Shown here: piece after piece, positions 33,205 through 44,800 of the stretch
How positions within the stretch are numbered: the first letter of the stretch is position 1
How the letters are laid out: every line of letters begins with the position of its first letter
NCBI GenBank assembly: GCA_963573305.1
Contig: OY754328.1
Coordinates: forward strand, 46,677,822-46,741,821
Direction: 5' to 3'
Origin: Pyrrhosoma nymphula
Lineage: Eukaryota > Arthropoda > Insecta > Odonata > Coenagrionidae
DNA: 64,000 nt
Notes under the pieces: model-generated
Told to the model about the DNA's origin: nothing
Database searches by the model: none
What the model saw: only the letters and a program-made list of their open reading frames with translations
Position numbers and translations under genes: made by a program

Positions 33205-34119
33205 TATATGAGAAAATGCTTTGTTTTACATGAAAACTGCTTTCAAGAAAAGAAAGTAAATTACGACGGAGAAGAGAGGTACAGAGTATACGTACCTGAA
33301 TAGAACAACGTTATCCTCTCAAGAGATGTCAAGTTTCAAGAGAAGTTCACTGAGTGTGCAGAGAGAGTGAAGCAGCCGATTAAAGACATCAAGATGGATG
33401 AGAAAAGGATTGAACAAAAACAAGTTCAAGATCAAGCCAAAGAACAGCAACAGGACCGAGACAGCAAGGAAGAACAATATTTGGAAAATGCTTCAATAAA
33501 CAACAACCTAAGTGAAGAGGCAGAGTCACAGTCAATTCTGGGGAGATTGAGGAATCGTTTGACATTGAAGAAATCAATAACATACAGCGAGTGTATCATG
33601 GTTGCTGAAGCATTCGTGAATGAAAATTTTGATCCAGAAACTGTAGAAGAAGCATTAAACAGAACTGATAGGATTCAATGGGGAAAGGCCATGGACAGTG
33701 AAATGGCATCACTCAAGAAGAATCAAACGTGGGAGTTTACGACTTTGCCGAAAGGAGCAAAAGAAGATTTAGGCAGTTTTCTGACTGAATTAAAAGGAGA
33801 ATTCATGATCTCATCAAAGAAGGCTGAGTATTTCTTGGGACTTCAGATCCAGCAAGAAGAAATTTGTGTAGAGATCAATCAGAAAGCGCAGGCGATGAAA
33901 GTGTTGGAGAGATTCAACTTTGTTGAATGCAAGCCGATATCCACACACATTTTGAAGAGTCCAATGACTTCAGAATCAGGGAAAGAAGAGGCAAAGATAG
34001 CAGAAGGCAAGCTGGGCATCCAACAAGTTTCAACTGAAATACAAGTTGCGGACATAATGATGAAACCATTACCAAGGACTCGTTTGAAGATTTTGTGTGA
34101 TAAGTTGGGTCTATCATAA
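33205..34119 (+). pseudogene. Ty1/Copia polyprotein relic, internally deleted
   Basis: A 5' remnant reads YRVYVPE then a stop, N-VILSRDVKF-E (end of integrase). A continuous 250-codon frame (33367-34119) follows: an acidic/glutamine-rich linker, then ALNRTDRIQWGKAMDSEMAS and LKKNQTWEFTTLPKGAKE (start of RT), a jump straight to LGSFLTELKGEFMISSKKAE and YFLGLQIQQEE (past the RT active site), ERFNFVECKPISTH, then STEIQVADIMMKPLPRTRLK at the RNase H end. The YVDD catalytic region and most of RNase H are missing, but the frame was kept across the deletions. No reverse transcription is possible from this copy. Confidence 0.85.
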
Positions 34120-34217
34120 ATATTGCACTTGTATTGGGTTCTTAAAAGGTCTAGATTTTGAAAGACATTAAGTAATCGGTTTTAAAGAGTTGTTAATTTA
34201 AATCAACAAGGGAAAAG

Positions 34218-34461
34218 TGTTGAAGTACTAAGTTAGTGTACAAAATGTTAATGTAAATTAATATTTGAAAAGAATTAGAGTTGTCATGGAAGGGAAGTTT
34301 GTTTACTAACAATTGGAATTCTCACAAGAAACCAGACACTAACAAGATGTGTTTGTGATTCGAATTATATCACTTATTATATGAATCTGTGTCTGTGAGT
34401 TGATTTTATTAAGTAAAGATTAATAAAACTCATTATTATTCACATATAACTATAATAGTTC
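34218..34461 (+). repeat. 3' LTR of the Copia relic
   Basis: About 100 nt after the polyprotein stop, a polypurine tract AAGGGAAAAG leads into TGTTGAAGTACTAAG, the standard position and start of a Copia LTR. TAATAAAACT at 34421-34430 is a polyadenylation signal near its far end. The exact right boundary (TG...CA) is uncertain by some 20 nt. No 5' LTR is present. Confidence 0.6.
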
Positions 34462-35673
34462 AGTAAACCCTTCTAATAATTCTACTGTAGTACACTGCCA
34501 CTGATTTACATCAGCTAAATTCTTCGTGATTATATACATAGTTGTCAGATCTAGTACTGAAGATTCTTGAATTGCTGAGTTGAGATGAAATAGGTGAACA
34601 CACGCAAAATTATTCGCAGTTTTACTTAGTGCGACAGTCAATTGACCAGAGAGATGTAAGAAAGTATGTCGTTGATTAAAAAACTTATAGCGTAGCACCC
34701 TCCACGTACAGTATTTCCGGCTTATGCTACATATTTGGCAATATTTGAAGTGCCTAGCATATTTTTATGACAAATCAAGTTATTTCATACAAGTTTGATG
34801 AATGTTACTCATGTATATTCACAGATTACTCAAGATTTTATGTTACTAAATAATAATTGAAGATAATATTTCCGTAATAATCTACGGTAATGAAAATTTT
34901 GCGTACCAGTTTACGGAAATACTGTACTAATTAGGTCAGGTTTACATGCACTTGCAAGTAACTAGTAGAAATAAAGTCATACATATCATTATGCCGACAC
35001 TATTACCTCAGAACTGCCGTGGTGGTATCTGTATCGCTTCAAAATACTCGTTTGTTTAATACCGGTACTTTATTAGGTACTGCCATATCGCTGTTTATCA
35101 TTGATTCAAGCTTCTGAACAGTCGTCAAGTATACCTTATAACTACATATGTAATCCTAGCTATTCAGCAGAGTAACAGCTGAACCTAGGTTTAATTCTAA
35201 TTTCAAAGAACTCTCGATGAAAAATAATATAATATAAATAATACTAAAACATATTCTATGGGTAAAGCAAAAAAATTATTTTTAGAAGGAAATAAATAAG
35301 TATATCCAGATTTACTTAACAGCTATTACAATATATATTTCAACATTCACAATGTCTGACACACTTCTTGTACACCAAATGGTATAAAACACCCATTACA
35401 GATTACACATACAAAAAGGCTTTGTCCGGTGTGCATATTCTTGAAAATTCCTCTAAAAAAAGGTAAAATGTTCAACAGTTATACATAATCATTATGCCAA
35501 AATAAAATATTCTCAAAACCCTTGCAAAAACAGCTTCTTCATTGGACCTCCTATCACATGAAAGTTTCAAAACACTACATTATTCTCTCCTCTGATTATG
35601 GTATAAAATATTTCTGTAGCCAAAATTAAAACAGAGTCTTTGTGCTCCTCATGAATTTGTAACAATATAACAC
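34462..35673. other. 3' flank and probable 3' UTR of the ABC transporter
   Basis: Read on the minus strand this follows the ABCB10 stop codon. No canonical AATAAA occurs in the first 550 nt. ATTAAA lies at 35190-35195 and AATAAA at 35069-35074 (minus strand), so the 3' UTR may be about 0.5-0.6 kb. An 82-codon frame at 34450-34698 is unsupported. Confidence 0.4.
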
Positions 35674-35804
35674 TTATGAACTTCTTCCTTCGAAAAATGA
35701 TTGATGCTTCACCAGCTTCTTGAACAACCCGTCCTCGATGGCCAACAGCTCGGCATACGATCCCTTCTCAGCTATTCTCCCTCTGTCAAGGACAGCAATC
35801 AAAT
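35674..35804 (-). CDS. ABCB10: ABCB10 last coding exon
   Basis: Acceptor TTTTCCCGTCAG, 131 nt. The first two bases complete an Asp codon, followed by LIAVLDRGRIAEKGSYAELL and a tail ending FFEGRSS before TAA at 35676-35674. This corresponds to residues 475-517 of the assembled part, the C-terminal end of the nucleotide-binding domain. Confidence 0.93.
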
Positions 35805-38800
35805 CTGACGGGAAAAGTGTGGTGAGCATGAGAGATCAATGCACTTCTAGAAAAACCCACATAGTAAATGGTTGAAGGTATATCACATACTTTGTTCACC
35901 TTCAACATTACAATGCACGCCAAAACAGAGAAAATGAAAGAGAGAAGAGTGAGAAAAATACAAAAATAATGATCCATTGATTATATGTACATGGATAGAT
36001 TTGGTCTAAATTTAGTTTACAGAGAATACTTTTGCACTGTTTATCCTCCATTGCTACCATGGCATGGTGGCGGTCCGATGTTCACTGCATGTGATGCCGT
36101 AAAACGGAACATTTGTCATTGACAAAAATCAATTTGGCCTCTGTGTGGTTATGTATTATGCTAAAGGATTTTGGGAAAATGTTCAGTGCCTTGTTTTCAT
36201 ACTACTAAATAAAGATTCGTTATTTTCTCTAATGTGAAACATATAAAATTCACTTCAGCTACGGGAACATGGAGAAAATAACCCTTTTTAGTAAACTAAT
36301 CTCATTAACTCATTTATTAAGAGCATTATCAAAATAAAAATAAACATTTTGAACCTAGTGTTCGAAAATCTTTGTCAATCCCTGATTTTCCTCATGGCCA
36401 GCAGTACACGGCAATTCCAAGAGTAATATCAATAGCTGGGTAAAAGATACGGGTTCTTGAGGGTTGCATCGCAGGATACATTTGCTAAAAAATAAGGTTT
36501 ATACAGCAAATTACGTTTTCTGACAATCATTACAGAGCCGGTATGCTAATAGCCCACTGTAGTAAAAGGCTGTACATATAATCACCTTTAGCTGTAAATT
36601 TATGTAAGTACCCATAAGCTCTCTTTTTTCACTAAAATACAAATCTAATTACCTAATTAGCTTAAAAATAGAAATGAAAGTGACCCACAAAAAAATTGCA
36701 AAACACCTCCATACAAGGTTTATACAGGTTATATCAGCTGTACTACTTCAAGTACACAATCCGTATGCAACACATATTCAGCATTGCTCCCATGTTTCAA
36801 TTCTGCACACATTGCATACACGGCCTGTATTGTCAGTAAACAATCTGTATAGGCTGTATTCTATAGACAGTATACAGTGTACTATGGGGGAAAAAGTTTC
36901 CCAACAAACGGAGCGACGCCACTATTACTCTCACTTTCCTTTCTGATGGGATATTATTCTTAGGTTTCGGCCACGACGAGGGAAATTCAAACCCAGCAAG
37001 GTGATGGACAGATCGTCCTAATCGCTGATGGATTCCCGGCCGCTCGCCTGCCCCGAGCGTGTTTCGCACTGGCCACGAGAACGGGGGTGCATTAGATAAC
37101 CTTGAATGCATTTTAAATGTCCCATTGAACTCTCTTCTACGGCTCAACCGAAACCAGGTTATGAGGCAAAACTCCGTAGGTAAGACTACAGGCAGCCTAT
37201 CGCTAAAAGACTCATGGCAGTTGATCGGTAGGTTAGATGGGATGCGGATTTCAATTAACTTGCTTTTACAGACACTTTATTCCACTGTGACAAATTCCAC
37301 GGATATTTACAAAATTCCATTAAGACCAGGAGAGAGGGGATAGTTGAAGTAGGCTCAACTGTCGCTCAGATATCAAGGGCAGTGGATTGGAATAGATACA
37401 CAGTACCTATGCTGACAAAAATGCTACAGGGAGGTGGATGAGACGATAGCAACACGACAAAGAAGCATAGACCCAAGATGCACCTCTCGAGATGATGATT
37501 GCAGCATTCGTTATTATCCTACTGAAAATCCTATTGCTATTGGCTGTGATAAAGAGGAAATTAAACTAAAAAGGACCTGAATAGTGAGAAATCACCTCCA
37601 TGAAGCCAGTATGAGAAATTGCAGACCCCCAAGAAAGCCAGCAATAAACGAAACTAATTAAATGTCTAGGATAGATTTCGCTCATTCGTACCGGGATATG
37701 GACCAGTCATATTGGAAAATCGTAACTTTTATCGATGATTAAGCATTAGAAGTGTTGAGTATGAACATGTTCAGGAATGAAAAACACGTATTTGTAGGTA
37801 AATATAACTTGAGCAATTGATAGTACTCTTTAGAACATTTCCCGATTAAGAAAAAAATAATATTCCTCCTGTTTGTCAAGTATCACCCAATAAAATATAA
37901 CAAGGAAACATTGATCTGGGCATATAGGTCTGCATCTTTGGGAAGCAAATGATGCTGCTGTGCCAAGACCGTTATTAAGAGCACCAGCTCGAATGACGCC
38001 TGAGGATAACGTCCGAATCCTTCGCATTTTCATTGCTCCCATACATAAACGAAGTTGTACCAAAGGACGAAGTAGTATGAAGGAAAACATAATTTTTTCC
38101 TTGCTTACTATTTTTGTCTGTTTTACTTGCGTATTTATTAATTCATTAGTATTTGCACATTCACAGCTTATTTATTTGCGTAGACATTGAAAATCTACCG
38201 CCATGATTAAAGATGCATTGAACATACCATTGTATTCACAATTAAAAGTGGAAACCCTTTTTCACGGTAGCGTTCTGTTAAGTATTGTAGGCTATATTGA
38301 AAGAAGTGAACACCGAGTGAATCCCAGGACCTTGCCAGAGTGCGAGAGGAGGAGTGAAACCTAGAATAATAAAAAGGGAGGAAAGAGAAAGACTGCAGAG
38401 GAAACTACGGCGAAAACAAGAGAGTTCAATGATACATTTTAAATGCATACAAGGTCATCTAATGTGCCTCCATTTAGAAGCCAGTGCGAATAACGCTCAG
38501 GGAATGCAAGCGGGCAGTAAGCCGTCACTGGCTTCGACAATGAGTCCACCACATTACTGTGTTTGAATTTCCCCCGTCGTTGCAGAGACCAAGGAATAAT
38601 ATGCCATAAGAGAGGAAACCGATTTTTCTCCAGAGCGATAGTGGTGGCACTCCATTTGTTGGATAACTTTTTTCCCCCATAGTATATACATACAATTAAT
38701 AAATACTATAAATTTCATCATCTTGTTAATTGCTACAAGAATGACAAATATTTTGACCTAGAGACGCAAAGGTTTATTTAATCCTAGAAACAGTGTTAGA

Positions 38801-41800
38801 TTTGAAAAAAAATTTTTACCCAAATATCAGCATAAAATCAATTTATTAAAATTAACTCTCACATTTTCCTCTCCTCATCTTGTATGACATATTATACACA
38901 GACAATTAATAGGTACGTAGGTCAGTATGAACATGCACATTTTGGCGAGGGTAGGAACTGAGATTGGATACATATGTAGATAGCCATTCAGCAAACTAAC
39001 CCTCACTTTGCAATAATCAATAGCCATCATTTCATGCATTAAACTGAAAAATCAATTCTTAACATTTTACACCCACAATCCTGCAAGCCAACTTTTCATT
39101 GAGGATTTGTCCCTTTGATATTATAGCATATCAGTACATCGTAATCGTACACAGATAAATATATATGGTTACATGTATACATTGTACATTGCACTTTGTT
39201 TTGAACTGCTTTAAAGTTTAATATCACGACCTCCCAATGGTAGCATACATGTCAATTTGATAATTTATAAATGAGAAAATCATATCAATGTCTTAAAAAT
39301 AGCGCTTCGTAAATCTTCGTGCAAGGAAAAAGTCAGCTCTCAAGAAACAGTTTTTCCTAAATAAGATACCATGGAACATACAGCAAGAGAAATGATTGGC
39401 AAGAATCGAATTTGTTTTTTGTGATAACCCTGTTAGATATGGATAAGGAGTGTGTGAGAGAGGGCTTTCCAAACTGTAGCGACAGTGGTGTTTATACCGG
39501 TCTCACTAGTGGTCTTCCATGTTGTTGCTTCAAGGGTTTCCCCCAGATAGGGGTTTCAAAGGTGTTTAGTTTCATTGCAGGGGCAGGCTATGGGATCGCT
39601 ACTTGAGAATTAAGCTAGTTTGGTAGGTAATACAGAAGGCATTCGGTGTTTTTCTCGAAAGCGATGGAGAAAATGTCATAAATTTGCATCTGTTTAATTA
39701 AAATTTACCACGTGATGTAAACAACACTCTTTCGAAGTTCTTCACGTGGCATTGTTTTTTGTTTGCACAGAAATGCCTTCGTCTATTTTAAACTCTGATT
39801 GGGTGGAGGTAACTGTTTTACTCATAAGCACCCTTGCAGCTCGACGTGGGTGATTTTCTCTCTCTCTCACTATTCATAGCCTATTCCCTCTTGCCTCTGA
39901 AAAGCGCAGTTGTCCGCTCATCGATTTGTGGTGCAGTTCCCTCTTGAGAGATCGAAGACGAATGTGCTGACTTGTTTGTCATTCCTCTGACTTAGTCTTT
40001 GCCATTCCGAGTTTTCTTTCATCCAGGACCCACTTTGCCTGCCGATGAGTCATCTGATGGTCCGGAGATCAGGACGTCTGTATGCGGTGACTCTAAGACG
40101 GGCAAACTACATAACGATTTATCGCTCAACAATTCAACAATACTCAGTCAACTCAAAAATTATGTGCGTGTAAAACACTCTTGAAATGGAATAAATGCGG
40201 CAGGGACGTGAGACAGAATTATACCATGATACTAGTGCAACATTTTTTCAAGGGAAGGAAACGGTCATTCGAAAGGAGTCCGTACTGGCATATACATGAG
40301 AGCATGCACGGCGTCCGAGGGAAGTCAGGGATTCCCAGAAATTCACCCAAAGATGTGCTGCTTCCGAAAATATTTTTCCTTTAACAATAGATTGACCTTT
40401 TCTTAGCATCAGAGGACACAATCAAATATTTCCTATACTGTCGAGAGTCAAAGAAGCTTATCCTGACCAGATGTAAACAAGGCAGTCTCTGGTTCTCTCA
40501 TGTCTTTCAATGTTTATAATCGTTAAGAGTACAACTCGAAAACCAAAAATTATACATTATTTCACAGCATGAGTAATAAATAGCCCAATAATCAAAATAC
40601 CAGCACCCACAGATGGGAATGTTACTTGCAGAAAGTGTTGAAATCACATGGCCTCGACAGAGATGTGCAAGTGCCTTCTAGCACCGTACATTATCAGACT
40701 CAAGCTTCTGAAATGAAAACGTGGATTTCTAAAAACAATATACGAGGGGGGACCCAAAAATAACCAGACACAATTTTTTTAAAATATCAGAATTTATTTT
40801 TTTGAGTTAGAAACGTTAGTCACCTTCGAAGTACTCTCCATTTACACTAATACATTGATTCAAAGGTTTTTTCCACTGCGCGAAACACCTTTGGTAGGTA
40901 CTCGTTCTTTCCTATGCCTTGCAGTGCCGCCTTCGATTCTCTTTTCACCTCCGGAATGTCTGCAAAACGTTTCCATTTCAGCTCTTTTTTCATTCGGGAG
41001 AACAAAAAGAAATCACAAGGTGCTAGATCTGGTGATTAGGGTGGGTGAGGAAGCGGTGTCATGCCGTTTTTTGCCAAAAAATCACGCACAAAAATGGCTG
41101 TGTGAGCTGGTGCATTGTCATGGTGGAAGAACCAGTCCCCACTCCGCCACTAATCACGCCGTTTCAATTCGTCTCATTTGCTTTTTTTTCAGCTAAAATG
41201 CGCTGCACTGAACTCCATGAAAGACCAGATGGTTCAGCGAGTTCATCAATGGTACGCCTTCTATCCTGGTACACAAGCGCATGAATTTTTTTCACGTTTT
41301 CATCAGTTCTGGAAGTGGAAGGCTGGCCCAGGCGTTGAATGTCTTCGATCGCCATGTTGCCGCGTTTGAATCGCGAATACCACTCATAAACTTGAGTTCT
41401 TTTCAAGGCGTGTTCTTTATAAGCTGTAGACAACATATCAACCACATCCGATGCACTTTTACCGAGCAGAAAACAAAATTTCAACGCTGCACCCTGTTCT
41501 CGAATATCAGCCATTTCCAAAATCGAAGAGGTCGATAAACTCGTCGAACGAAAACTGTCACAGGGGCTCGCTACAACCATCTAAAAGGACGCCGCTTGGA
41601 ACAATGACTTGGGAGAGGTTACTTAACACCCATCCAGTGGGAGAAGCCCGAACTACAAGAGCGATGCACGCAGCGAATTCTGTCCGGTTATTTTTGGGTC
41701 CCCCCTCGTAGATAACGTCATCTAAACACTCCACAATTCAACAGCCAGCATTTCAGAAAAAAGAGGCAGTGAAACTACACATGTCCGTATGGTCTCGCCA

Positions 41801-44800
41801 AGTACTATCGGTGTTGCTTTTTGGTTTTCTGCACAGGCAGGATAGGTATCTAGGGAACAGACTTTAGTATCTGCTAAAAGTGTATTCTATATTTAGATCA
41901 AATAAAATTTTGCCTTACCTGCATTGCGAATTGTGGACAGTCTATGTGCTATTGTCAAAACGGTCCTGCCCCTCATAATTCTTTCCAAGGCCTCCTGAAC
42001 CAAGTGCTCACTTTCCGAATCCAAGGCACTGCAAAAGACAATTGGTCAAATGAAGCCCGAGAACTAACAACTAAAAATACTAGATGCTACACCATTATTT
42101 TAGTAGCTTATTAGTATTCATTCTGATAATTTCCACTTCATAGGGTTGCCACTCAGTTGCAGAAATAAAATTCTGGTTTTTTCCCGGGTACTCTCCTGTT
42201 CGTTAAACGGCTATTTCACAATCAGTTTCTATGTATTACCTATTGTACATGTAAAATGGGGAGTAAAGATAATATCGGTAATGAAATACTGTTTGGCACA
42301 CTACCAGCAGATAGCTATAAGTAGTGATATGAACGTAATCTTCTCATAAACATACACCTCTAAGAATGGACACCTCCTTGGGCACCAATGTGAAAATCTG
42401 ATTGTTGAGTTGTCACAGTTGGAGCTGTGATGAAAAATCCAGGTCACATCACCTCCCTACTTCTGACTTCAAGTTGTTAAAGTCATTTCGTGCACAGATT
42501 GTGAAGGGATTCTTAGGACATGTCAAAAACAGTAACAGTAAAATTATGACAAGCAATAATAGTATTAATTTCAACTAAATCTGTACTAACCTAGTAGCTT
42601 CATCCAGAAGAAGAATCTTTGGGTTCTGAAAAAAATATCATAATTAGCATTATTAAAGCTCAACAAATTTTCAAATCCACTCTTATGAATATGAGATAAC
42701 TCTAGCACAACCATAAAAAACTTCAACTAAAATCTACTGGGAGGAAATTTTTACTCAAATTCATTCATTCATTCTTCAGCCCTCATCCATTGATTAAGGC
42801 TTTGCAAATTTACACTTGATACAAACAAAGTAGTCTATGGCCCAAATGCTTTTACATTTTATGCAACTCACTGCCAAATCCTGAATGATTGTATAAATAG
42901 AAATGGATAAATCTACGATTGTTAACATTTATCAGACCCAATAAATTTCAACAAATTCAACGGGTAAATAAACAATTAACTTTTAAATTTATCAGCATTC
43001 AATCATTTAGTGTTCGTCTAATTGGCTGGTAATATGGTCTGACAATTCCACGAGGGACTATTCAGTTGAAATGCATGATTTTAATTAATGAAGTCACTGT
43101 AATCTTTACTAATTCTAGAGCTGTGATTAAGGCTGAAAAAACAGGAAAATATTGCTAAGCAAACTTATTACATCCAGTACTTGACATAAGCATTATGGTA
43201 TTTATCATAAAAATGGCATTACATTTTTGTTTTACTTGGGACCTCCTTCTCAATCACCCAAAACTACCTGAGTCATCGCAAAACTTTTCATTCTGTCATT
43301 GAATCCCTTTGGTGGAGTACACAACTTGTGCCAGATGACTCAGATTTAACTCTTTCCACGATGGGCTAAGGGATTCTGGACACTCTTATTTTCCCCAAAG
43401 CATCGACCAAAGACATAATTTGTCATGTGATGTGTCTGTGGTTCATTTACTCGATGACTTTCAAAGTGAGGGAGTAAATTATGTATTAATATTCATAAAT
43501 GTAAATGACAGAGCGATTTGAATGCATATCTGAATTTAACTCAAAATGGCATGACTCAGTTTAAAACTGTGACTCCAATCAAAAGGCCAGATTCCGAATG
43601 TAATGAGTGATAAGGAGAAAACAACCTCACTTTCCTTTTAACATTTGGTGACATAAACATTAATTCCTGTATCTCAGCACAGTTTAATTTTTCCCATTTT
43701 TAAAAAATTAATTCCATGTTTTGAACCAAATACATAACTCCTTTATTAATGCTTAGAATGGACCGGTCTGAGTTTTACTGAACAGTCATGACCTAGGACT
43801 CTTCTTAACATGTTTGGCCCAATACTTGCGGCACAAAACCATGGATGGAGCAACAAAAATGGCTAGGTGAAAACTTCTGCGATGTGAAAAAAGCGATGTT
43901 GCATTTTTCTGCGGCTCAAAACTTTGTTTTTCAAATACAAAAAGGAAAATGCTATTTCTGACAAACACACAATAAAAACGATAGGATTGCAGCACGTTCA
44001 TTTGCGGCACATGATTCAATAGGAGGGCAGTGTGCACCTAATACGCTGTGCACCAAATTTTACAAGAAACTTTCTGTGACTAATAACCATAAAATCTCTG
44101 CTTAAGTACATTGTAACACACCATTTTGGCCGTGTTGGCATAAGTATACGATTAAGGACGCCATTGTGTATATTTTGGGAACACGTACTACCGCGAGGCA
44201 ACAATATCGTTTCTGTATTATGAAAACAACTTTAAAACAATACCGTTTCCTGTTTACGTAAACAAACTAAAACAATGCCGTCTATGTTATGAAAACAACT
44301 TTAAACAATACCATTTTCTGTTTACGTAAACAAACTAAAACAACACCAGGTGTTATGACAGCTGCAAGGCAAAGAAAGGATGGAAGGGGTAAACAAAATT
44401 ATAATAATGAAAGGGAAATAGCCTATCAGATACGAGAGAAGTGGAGAAAACCTGGAATGTTCTAGAACATACAGGAAGGGGTGTGAGATAGTATAAAAGG
44501 GATTGTCAAACAAGGAACGAGGCTTCTTCTTAACAAGAGAGTCACAAGGGACGTAAGGGGAGGACCCTCAAGGAAGTCAGCACTCACTCACTCAGGGAAG
44601 CCGAAGGAACGGTTATCGAGTGAAAGTCATACGGGAGTTTTTGCAGTGATAATTTGCCGGGAGTAAGCAGCTTTGGACAGCAATTACCAACGCCAGTGTC
44701 CTGTGTTAAGGAAGGATCCAGGAATCCGATAAACAGATACTGGGGCATAGAGTATCGGCGGAATTCACTTTGTACAATATCCGGTGAAGTAGAACAAACA

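Noticed and set aside
43786..44204. Minus-strand frames beside the tandem duplication as exons
   Set aside because: Overlapping, composition-driven, with no splice sites in agreeing phase.
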